Assembly (NCBI RefSeq): GCF_014695375.1
Contig: NZ_JACJOG010000054.1
Span: 38,495 to 102,494 of the forward strand
DNA: 64,000 nucleotides
Direction of reading: 5' to 3'
From: Coleofasciculus sp. FACHB-T130
GTDB lineage: Bacteria > Cyanobacteriota > Cyanobacteriia > Cyanobacteriales > FACHB-T130
The notes under the pieces were generated by a model, which saw only the letters and a list, made by a program, of their open reading frames with translations, had not been told where the DNA came from and did not search any database. The first letter of the stretch is position 1, and the number at the start of each line of letters is the position of its first letter. Position numbers and translations under genes: made by a program. Below, piece after piece: positions 25,614-34,100 of the stretch.

Positions 25614-28600
25614 ATGACGCCGGATGCCGACAACGCCCCGATAGCTGCAAAAGAAAGAATCGATATGTCTGAACAAGAGGTTTTTGTCTTTCCTGCATCA
25701 TTTGCCCAACAGCGGCTGTGGTTCCTTGACCAGTTGATACCTGGCAATGCGATCTATAATGTGCCGACAGTCATTCGCCTAAAAGGTGCGCTCAATTTCG
25801 CGGCATTAGAGCAGACATTTAACGAAATTGTGCGTCGCCACGAAGCCTTACGGACTACATTTAAGGTGCTAGAGGGGCAACCCGTACAAGTGATTCCTGC
25901 GGAAAGTTGCGCTAAGGCTTCCGGCTTAACCATCCCTCTGTCCGTAGTAGACCTGCGGCAATTTCCAGAATGCGATCGCGAACTCCAAGCACAACAATTG
26001 GTAGCAGGAGAAATCGAGCGTCCTTTTGATTTGTCTTCTATCCCATTGCTGCGAGTGAAGCTGCTACAGCTTTCCGAAACAGAACATATTCTATTGCTGA
26101 ATATGCACCACATTATCTGCGACGATTGGTCGATTGGAGTGCTGATTCGGGAACTGGGAACCCTGTACACAGCCTTTACTTGTAAAGACGCGATGCATCC
26201 CGTCTCTACGTTGCCGGAACTGCCCCTGCAATACGCTGACTTTGCCCATTGGCAGCGCGAGTGGCTGCAAGGAGAAGTGCTGGAAACCCAGTTAGCTTAC
26301 TGGCGACAACAATTAAACGGTATTTGCATACTAAATTTGCCTATTGACCGACCGAAACCAGCTGTTGCAAGCTATCGAGGCGCAACGCAATCTTTAGAGT
26401 TACCGGAAAAGCTAAGTGATGCGCTTCAGACGCTTTCGCAGCAAGAAGGTGTCACCCTATTTATGACTTTGCTGGCAGCATTTCAGATTTTACTCTATCG
26501 ATACACGCATCAAGAAGATATTGCGGTGGGTTCGCCAATTGCTAACCGTAACCGCAGTGAAATTGAAGGATTGATTGGTTTTTTTGTCAATAGTTTGGTA
26601 TTACGTACCGACTTATCTGGAAACCCAACTTTCCGCGAACTCTTAAGCAGAGTTCGGCAGGTAACACTAGGCGCATACAGCCATCAAGATTTGCCTTTTG
26701 AGAAACTTGTTGAGGAGCTACATCCAGAGCGCAACTTAAATATTCATCCGCTATTCCAAGTAGTATTTGGCTTTGAGAATGCGCCAATGTCAGCGTTAGA
26801 ACTGCCTGGATTAGTGCCTAGCTTTATGGATGTTGACTTTAAAACAACCCGATTCGATTTGGAGTTGCATTTGTGGAAGTGTTCCGAAGATTTCCGGAGC
26901 TTGTGGGGCGGTAAATGGGAGAATTCTGAGGGGATTAGAGGCGTAGTGGTTTACAACACGGATTTATTCGATGAAGCCACGATTACTAGAATGCTGGGGC
27001 ATTTTAAAACATTGCTTGAAGGGATTGTTAATCATCCCGAAGAACGAGTTGCAAATTTACCGCTATTGGGTGAAGCTGAACGACAGCAGTTATTAATACA
27101 AATAAACGACACCGGGGCAGATTATCCTGAAAATCAGTGTATCCATCAGTTATTTGAAAATCAGGTAAAGCAAAATCCTAATTCTATAGCAGTAAGGTTT
27201 GAGAATTTAGAGACAAGGGTTATCGAGTCTCTAACCTACCGGGAGTTGAACATACGCAGCAACCAATTAGCACATTATTTGCAAAAATTGGGGGTAGGTT
27301 CGGAAGTTTTAGTCGGCATCTGTATGGAGCGTTCTGTAGACCTAATTGTGGGATTACTAGGCATTCTGAAAGCAGGGGGAGCTTATGTGCCTTTAGATCC
27401 TAGTTATCCTCAAGAACGTTTGAAGTTTATGCTTGATGATGCTTGTAAGGGCGAAGCATTTCTACAGAAAAACTTTGGCTTCAATCCAGAAATTATTGGC
27501 ACGGATACGCCCGTACTATTGCTGACACAGGAAAAATTTGTTGGGCATTTTGAGGGTTTGTCAAACCCAGTTGTGTCCCTTGATAAGGATTGGGAAATCA
27601 TTGCCCAAGAAAGTGAAGAAAACCCGAATAGCAGCGTAACCAGCGAGAACTTAGCTTATGTAATCTACACTTCTGGTTCTACAGGAAATCCTAAGGGAGT
27701 TGCGGTTACTCACAAAGCTGTCAATCGGCTGGTATGCAACACAAATTATGTAAAATTGTCGCCTGATGATAAAGTTGCCCAAGCCTCAAACACTTCCTTC
27801 GACGCAGCAACGTTCGAGATTTGGGGCGCGTTACTCAATGGCGCTCAACTTGTTGGAATTAGCAGAGATGTCACCCTTTCGCCCCACGAGTTTGCCTTAC
27901 AACTTCAACAAAAAGACATTAGCATTTTATTTTTGACAACCGCTTTATTTCAACAGATTGCTAGAGAGGTTCCACAAGCTTTCGCTGACTTGCGCTATTT
28001 GCTATTTGGAGGTGAGGCTGTTGATATTCGGTGGGTCAGAAAGGTTCTTAAACATGGAGTGCCAAAGCAATTCATTCATGTCTATGGGCCAACGGAAAGT
28101 ACGACATTTTCTTCTTATTACTGCGTGGAGAAATTAACAGAATCAGCAGCCTCTATCCCCATTGGTCGCCCGATTACGAATACGCAGATTTATTTGCTGG
28201 ATGCTCATTTACAACCTGTACCGATTGGTGTTGTCGGCGAATTGTACATTGGCGGTGATGGATTGGCGCGAAAATATCTGAATCGCCCTGAATTAACTGC
28301 TGAACGCTTTATTTCTAATCCTTTTAGTAAGAAAACAGAAGCACGACTTTATAAAACGGGTGACTTAGCCCGCTATCTACCAGACGGCAATATTGAGTTT
28401 TTAGGTCGCATTGATAATCAGGTAAAAATTCGCGGCTTCCGCATCGAATTGGGCGAAATTGAAGCGGCGCTCAATCAGCATCCAGTAGTGAGCGAGACAG
28501 CGGTAATTGTTAGGGAAGAAATCCCTGGTGATAAGCACTTGGTTGCTTATATTGTTCCTAACCAAAAACAGGCACCAGCAAGCATAAATCTGCGACAATT

Positions 28601-29039
28601 CCTGAAAGAAAAGTTACCAGAATACATGGTGCCTTCAGCTTATGTGATGCTGGAATTTCTCCCGCTGACACCGAATGGCAAAGTGGATCGCCGTGGCTTG
28701 CCTGAGGTAGATACGCTCAGTTTTGAGATTAAAGAAAATTATGTCGCACCACGCGATCGCGTTGAGGAAGCGCTAGCCGAAATTTGGGCTAAAGTTTTGG
28801 GAAAAGAGCAGGTAAGTGTCCACGACAATTTCTTTGAATTGGGCGGTCATTCTCTACTCGCAACTCAGCTAACTTCCCGCATCCGCGATGCTTTCCAAAT
28901 AGAGTTGTCTGTACGCAACTTGTTTGAATCTCCAACAGTAGCTAGCTTAGCTAGGCACATTGAAACAATGTGTTGGGCGGCGAAAGGTTTGGATAACACG
29001 AGTTCCACGGGAAATGAGCGAGAAGAAATAGAATTTTAA
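25614..29039 (+). CDS. Non-ribosomal peptide synthetase, module 1 (C-A-T)
   Basis: 1141 residues. Condensation domain approximately residues 20-460 (FAQQRLWFLDQ; active-site HHIICDDWS, where the usual Gly after Asp is Asp). Adenylation domain approximately 500-990: A3 YTSGSTGNPKG, A5 YGPTEST, A7 YKTGDLARYLPDG, A8 GRIDNQVKIRGFRIELGEIE, A10 NGKVDRRG. Carrier FFELGGHSLLATQL near residue 1078 supplies the phosphopantetheine Ser. The A4-A5 pocket reads D-A-F...L-G-V-T-F, tentatively aliphatic. It contains a palindromic insertion at 26182-26209. A starting C domain with no loading module could acylate, or accept from elsewhere. Confidence 0.93.
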   Translation: MTPDADNAPIAAKERIDMSEQEVFVFPASFAQQRLWFLDQLIPGNAIYNVPTVIRLKGALNFAALEQTFNEIVRRHEALRTTFKVLEGQPVQVIPAESCAKASGLTIPLSVVDLRQFPECDRELQAQQLVAGEIERPFDLSSIPLLRVKLLQLSETEHILLLNMHHIICDDWSIGVLIRELGTLYTAFTCKDAMHPVSTLPELPLQYADFAHWQREWLQGEVLETQLAYWRQQLNGICILNLPIDRPKPAVASYRGATQSLELPEKLSDALQTLSQQEGVTLFMTLLAAFQILLYRYTHQEDIAVGSPIANRNRSEIEGLIGFFVNSLVLRTDLSGNPTFRELLSRVRQVTLGAYSHQDLPFEKLVEELHPERNLNIHPLFQVVFGFENAPMSALELPGLVPSFMDVDFKTTRFDLELHLWKCSEDFRSLWGGKWENSEGIRGVVVYNTDLFDEATITRMLGHFKTLLEGIVNHPEERVANLPLLGEAERQQLLIQINDTGADYPENQCIHQLFENQVKQNPNSIAVRFENLETRVIESLTYRELNIRSNQLAHYLQKLGVGSEVLVGICMERSVDLIVGLLGILKAGGAYVPLDPSYPQERLKFMLDDACKGEAFLQKNFGFNPEIIGTDTPVLLLTQEKFVGHFEGLSNPVVSLDKDWEIIAQESEENPNSSVTSENLAYVIYTSGSTGNPKGVAVTHKAVNRLVCNTNYVKLSPDDKVAQASNTSFDAATFEIWGALLNGAQLVGISRDVTLSPHEFALQLQQKDISILFLTTALFQQIAREVPQAFADLRYLLFGGEAVDIRWVRKVLKHGVPKQFIHVYGPTESTTFSSYYCVEKLTESAASIPIGRPITNTQIYLLDAHLQPVPIGVVGELYIGGDGLARKYLNRPELTAERFISNPFSKKTEARLYKTGDLARYLPDGNIEFLGRIDNQVKIRGFRIELGEIEAALNQHPVVSETAVIVREEIPGDKHLVAYIVPNQKQAPASINLRQFLKEKLPEYMVPSAYVMLEFLPLTPNGKVDRRGLPEVDTLSFEIKENYVAPRDRVEEALAEIWAKVLGKEQVSVHDNFFELGGHSLLATQLTSRIRDAFQIELSVRNLFESPTVASLARHIETMCWAAKGLDNTSSTGNEREEIEF
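26182..26209. repeat. 28-nt palindromic repeat inside NRPS module 1
   Basis: GTAAAGACG-N10-CGTCTCTAC, near-perfectly palindromic over all 28 nt, encodes CKDAMHPVST in the surface loop just before LPELPLQYADF. The NRPS at 31157 has a related 28-nt element at the corresponding site; the NRPS at 41029 has a short loop there. Confidence 0.75.
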
Positions 29040-29045
29040 GTCTTT

Positions 29046-29450
29046 CTACAATCTCATTTGCAAATACTCAAGAGTCAGCAAGCGCAAGTAATCTAGCATC
29101 CGAATATAAGCTTTCATTTGCCCGTAGTCTCCATCTATTGCAAAGTAAATTCTCGCGATCGCTGGAACATCGAAGACTCGCATAGTTTGCAATCGCTCAA
29201 TTGCCTTTAGTTCGTTTTCAATCGAACCTCTTGCTTGAATCTGACTAGCATAGCCCCGAATATCTACCGTTAGCAGTTCAATTTCCTCTAAAACAGTAAA
29301 TTCTTCATCAGGATTTGGAGAGAGAGAAGCAATTTCTTTTCGCTCTCGTTTGCTATTTTGATAATTGACAGTTAACTCCTTTAACAGATGACTAATGTAG
29401 TTTCTAGTAATTTCAGCACTTTGAGTATTGAGCATGGCTTCACTCATCAT
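29046..29450 (-). CDS. Hypothetical protein, 134 aa, second gene of a two-gene unit
   Basis: A helical, soluble protein of 134 residues with Glu/Leu-rich stretches (EEFTVLEEIELLTVDIRGYA) and a C-terminal aromatic/Leu segment. No family recognised. Its start codon lies inside the 3' end of the upstream gene (11-bp overlap), so the two are translationally coupled. Two short coupled ORFs of this size suggest a toxin-antitoxin-like or accessory pair, but no toxin motif is visible. Confidence 0.65.
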   Translation of the reverse strand: MMSEAMLNTQSAEITRNYISHLLKELTVNYQNSKRERKEIASLSPNPDEEFTVLEEIELLTVDIRGYASQIQARGSIENELKAIERLQTMRVFDVPAIARIYFAIDGDYGQMKAYIRMLDYLRLLTLEYLQMRL

Positions 29451-29784
29451 TTACTCCATAAGTAACTATTTTTTCAATACCAAATCGATCGGGTCGGACA
29501 ATCAGATATTCATTTCCTTTTCGATAGACTGCTGAACCATCCCGACGATATCCAGTTTTAGGAACTCGTGCTGCTCCCTTCTTATTAAAGTTGTGGGCTT
29601 TTCGGAGATATTTTAATGGGTCAATTTCTTTTCTTGAAGCATGGTCTAAAATATTCTGAGCCACGCTGATATAAGTAGAGGCATCCCATTCAGCTATATA
29701 CTGCTCTATTTCGGCAACTTCTGCCTCGGTATATCCTTCACATAGCTGGGCTAAAAAGAGATCGACAGGTGGCTCATCCTGCAT
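29440..29784 (-). CDS. Hypothetical protein, 114 aa, first gene of a two-gene unit
   Basis: 114 residues. The N-terminal acidic part (CEGYTEAEVAEIEQYIAEWD) is followed by a basic region with KKGAARVPKTGYRRDGSAVY and a C-terminal RPDRFGIEKIVTYG, resembling small basic nuclease- or barrel-like folds, though I cannot name a family. It sits upstream of and overlaps the 134-aa gene. The segment between NRPS 1 and the hydrolase may be an inserted accessory cassette. Confidence 0.65.
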   Translation of the reverse strand: MQDEPPVDLFLAQLCEGYTEAEVAEIEQYIAEWDASTYISVAQNILDHASRKEIDPLKYLRKAHNFNKKGAARVPKTGYRRDGSAVYRKGNEYLIVRPDRFGIEKIVTYGVNDE

Positions 29785-29920
29785 CAGGTTTTAATTTTGT
29801 TATCATCAGGTTGCAGTCCTATCTATCACAACTGTAACCCCCAACAGACAATCAATGCAATGCTCAGTTTTATGTCAGAAGACACCTATTGTTTTAAGCA
29901 TTGATATATTGTTCTGAGCG

Positions 29921-31030
29921 TTACCCGCATTTAGCACAAAACGCACTGACAACTTCGGAAAATAGCTGATTCTTCTCCACCAAAGCCATGTGTCCACCCG
30001 GCTTGATCGTGACGAGTTCAGCTTGAGGCAATTCCGCTTTCATGCGATCGCTTGCAACAGGTTTAGTTGCGATATCTGTTGCACCGCAAACGACCAACAC
30101 CGGAACGTTAATCGTTGGGAGTGTTGTTGTTTCCTCGAAATTGAACATTGCCAATGTACCGCGAGCGAGAACACCAGGCGAACCTAAAGCCGATAAGAAA
30201 GCGGCGAAATCCAGTTGACCGCGGGTTTCAGTCCCCTTAAATCCAGAAATCTCTACGCTGATGTGTAGCGAACCGTTGAGATAGCTTAGCCAAGTCATCA
30301 GCCAAAAGAGGGGTGACAGGAGCATGGTGAGGTACAGCAATGGTTCAAGCAGCGGTTTCTGCAATTTGGGTAACACACTGCTCAAGATAGAAGTTTTCAG
30401 TGGATTGGTGTAGGTTGTATCTGCGAGGATTAAGCCTGCTACGCGACGCCCCAGATGTTCTGGAAACAGCCGACAGAATGTTAGGTTAATCATGCCACCC
30501 ATGCTGTGTCCAAGCAGGATAACCGGCTTGTCTCCCGCGCTCGCAACAACGGCTTCGAGGTCACGGGCATATTTTTCTACGGAGTAGTCGTTATTTTTGG
30601 GTCTAGTGGATTTTCCGAGTCCTGGCAAATCCCATACTATTACTCGGAAGCGATCGCTCAGTTGTCGCTTGGCATAGTACCATACCGCACTGTTTGGTCC
30701 CCAACCGTGTGAAAAGATAATCGGTTGACCATCTTCAGGCCCATAGAACTCTACGTGCAGGACGCTACCATCCGGTCGTGGCAAGCGCTGTACAGTTCCA
30801 GTACGCATCAATTTAGGTTCGTCAGCACCTTGGCGACGCAGCAGCGGCAAGCTGATAAAACGACCGCCAAGAGACCACAAAACCATCGCCAGTCCGCCTA
30901 TCAAGTAGGATGTCCCCACCAGTTCCCCTTCATACCACTCATACAGAATGTAAATCCCTCCGCCCAGTATCCCGATGGACAGCAATCCAACCAGCCATAC
31001 GAGTAGGAAATTGAGGGGCATGAACACCAT
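29921..31030 (-). CDS. Membrane-anchored alpha/beta hydrolase
   Basis: 369 residues with two N-terminal membrane helices (FLLVWLVGLLSIGILGGGIY and LIGGLAMVLWSLGGRF). An alpha/beta-hydrolase fold follows: oxyanion region FSHGWGPNSAVW, nucleophile GHSMGG, a late Asp in VVCGATDIATKP and His in KPGGHMALVEK. Substrate unknown. It is divergent from the second NRPS gene (126 bp), so the two may share a regulatory region. Whether it acts on the peptide product is open. Confidence 0.85.
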   Translation of the reverse strand: MVFMPLNFLLVWLVGLLSIGILGGGIYILYEWYEGELVGTSYLIGGLAMVLWSLGGRFISLPLLRRQGADEPKLMRTGTVQRLPRPDGSVLHVEFYGPEDGQPIIFSHGWGPNSAVWYYAKRQLSDRFRVIVWDLPGLGKSTRPKNNDYSVEKYARDLEAVVASAGDKPVILLGHSMGGMINLTFCRLFPEHLGRRVAGLILADTTYTNPLKTSILSSVLPKLQKPLLEPLLYLTMLLSPLFWLMTWLSYLNGSLHISVEISGFKGTETRGQLDFAAFLSALGSPGVLARGTLAMFNFEETTTLPTINVPVLVVCGATDIATKPVASDRMKAELPQAELVTIKPGGHMALVEKNQLFSEVVSAFCAKCG

Positions 31031-31156
31031 GAGCAGAAACCTTTAGGGTAGGATGTTGACTGCGTTGTCTTCCAACGTCATACCGAGGTTAGACCACAGT
31101 CGGGTCAATAGCAAGTACACTCCTCTAGCGGGTAGTGTCCTAGAAGAGGTTTAATT

Positions 31157-34100
31157 TTGAAAACAGTTGAGTTTTTATCTTACCTCCGTAGCTTAGATAT
31201 TCAGGTTTTTGTCGATGGAGAACGCCTGCGCTGTAACGCCCCAGAAGGAAGCCTCACCGCAGAACTACGTGCAGAGATAGCTGAACGCAAAGCTGAAATT
31301 CTCTCATTTCTAAGGACAGCTAACGTTACCAAAAACGCTACTCCGATAAGCCTTACACCCATTTCGCGGGACAGAAATCTCTCCCTATCCTTTGCACAAC
31401 AGCGGCTGTGGTTTCTGGATCAATTAGTACCTAACAATGCTTTCTATAATGTTCCGGCAGCTGTGCGTCTGGTCGGTTCGCTAAATTTAGCGGCGTTGAA
31501 AGAGGCTTTTAACGAAATTGTGCGCCGTCACGAAGCTTTACGCACCACTTTTGTAACCGTGGAAGGGCAACCCGTACAAGCGATCGCATCCACTTTAACT
31601 GTACCTCTACCAGTAATAGATTTGCGTTCGCGAAGCGTCTCCGAAGGAGAATCGCGAAGCGTCTCTGTTGGCGAAGCCGCCCTGAAAGGGCTAGGAGAAT
31701 TAGAAACCGAAGCGCGACGCATCACCACCCAAGAAGCTCAACGCCCTTTTGATTTGTCCAAAGACCCTTTTCTGCGAGTAACGCTACTGCGGTTGGATGA
31801 GTCAGAATATGTGCTACTGCTGGTTCTGCATCATATTGTCTCCGATGGCTGGTCTATGGGGGTACTAATTCGCGAGTTAGCGGCACTCTACACAGCTTTT
31901 GCTTCTTGTAAAGACGATAAATTTTCCGTCTCTACACCTTTACCAGAACTACCCATCCAGTATGCAGACTTTGCCCACTGGCAACGGGAGTGGCTACAAG
32001 GGGAAGTATTGGAAACACAACTTGCTTACTGGCGGCAGCAGTTGGACGGCATTTCTATCCTAAATTTGCCTACTGACAGACCTCGACCAGCCGTTCAAAG
32101 CTACCGGGGTGCAACGCAACTTTTGCAACTACCAAAAAGCCTGAGTAAGGCGTTAGAAGCCTTAAGCCAGCAAGAAGGCGTAACTTTGTTTATGACTTTA
32201 CTGGCAGCATTTCAAACCTTGCTGTACCGCTACACTCAGCAAGAAGATATTGCCGTAGGTTCGCCAATTGCCAACCGCAACCGCAGCGAAATAGAAGGGT
32301 TAATTGGTTTTTTTGTTAATAGTTTAGTGTTGCGTACCAACTTTGATGGAAACCCAACATTTCGCTCACTTTTGAGTCGAGTGCGAGAGGTATCGCTGGG
32401 AGCGTATGCTCACCAAGATTTGCCTTTTGAAAAGCTGGTGGAGGAACTGCATCCGGAGCGCAACTTGAATCAAAATCCCCTGTTTCAGGTGGTGTTTGCA
32501 TTACAAAATGCGCCAATGTCGGCGCTAGAGCTACCAGAGTTAACCTTAAGCCCGTTGCAATTTGTTGATACAGAAACAACGCGGTTTGATTTAGAGTTCC
32601 ACTTGTGGGAGCAAAAGGAAAATAATGGGTTAGGGGTAGATAGTTCAGAAGGAATTAGCGGCTTTGTCGTATACAGCACCGATTTATTTGATGCAGCCAC
32701 CATTAACCGGATGCTGGAGCATTTCCAAATATTGCTAGAGGGCATTGTTGCGAATCCAGAGCAACGAGTTGCCGAATTACCGATATTAAGTGAAGCTGAA
32801 CTACATCAACTGTTAGTGCAATGGAATAATACCAAAGTAGATTATCCCAATGATTTGTGTGTTCATCAGCTATTTGAAGCACAGGTAGAGCAGAATAAAG
32901 ATGCGATTGCTCTAGTATTTGAAGATAAAGAACTCACCTACCAAGAGTTAAATATACGCAGCAACAAACTTGCACGTTATTTGCAAAAATTGGGTATCGG
33001 TGCGGAAATTTTAGTAGGACTTTGCGTAGAGCGATCGCTTGATATGATAATCGGGATGTTAGCCATCCTGAAAGCAGGTGGAGCCTACCTACCTTTAGAC
33101 CCCAGCTACCCTCCTGAGCGTTTAAGTTTTATGCTTAAAGATGCTCAAGTGCCAGTTTTATTAACACGCGAACAGTATATCGAACGCCTTGATAATCAAA
33201 ATCCAAAAATAATTTCTTTAGACATGGATTGGGAAAGAATTTCCCAAGAGAGTGAAGACAATCCTAGCAGCAATGTTACCGCAGAAAACCTTGCTTATGT
33301 TATTTATACCTCTGGCACCACTGGAAAGCCTAAAGGAGTTCAAATTAAACATGGTGGACTATTAAATCTAGTATTTTGGCATCAACAAGCGTTTGCAGTT
33401 TCACCGCTTGACCAGGTAACGCAGGTTGCGGGATGTGCATTTGATGCTTGCACATGGGAAATTTTGCCTTATTTGAGTGCAGGAGCTAGCATTTATTTGA
33501 CCGATGATGAAATTAGGCGATCGCCTGAAAAGCTGCGAGATTTTTTAGTATCAAAATCGATAACTATTAGCTTCTTGCCGACCCCTTTAGCTGAGAAAGC
33601 TTTGTTATTAGATTGGTCTAAAGATATAGCATTGCGAGTCTTATTAACAGGAGGCGATAAATTACATCAGTATCCTTTGGCTGAATATCCTTTCCAGGTA
33701 GTGAATAATTATGGTCCAACTGAGAATACTGTTGTTACAACATCCGGTATTGTTGCTGTTAGAGAGCAAGAAAATTCCTTCAATAGGGCTTTAAAAGGGG
33801 AGCAAGAAGGGATTACAGATGTAGCAGTATTAGGAAATGCGATCGCGCCTACAATTGGTCGTCCCATTGCCAACACTCAAGTTTATGTTCTAGATAGATA
33901 TTTACAACCTGTACCCATCGGCGTTGCTGGTGAATTGCACATTGGTGGTGATGGACTAGCGCGAGGTTATTTAAACCGTCCCGATTTAACTGCTGAAAAA
34001 TTCATTTCTAATCCTTTTAGCAACCAACCAGAAGCACGTCTTTATAAAACAGGCGATTTAGTTCGCTATCAACCAGATGGCAATATCGAATTTTTAGGTC

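Noticed and set aside
25754..26170. 138-codon minus-strand ORF in NRPS module 1
   Set aside because: Shadow of the C domain coding sequence; Ser/Arg-rich as expected for an antisense frame.
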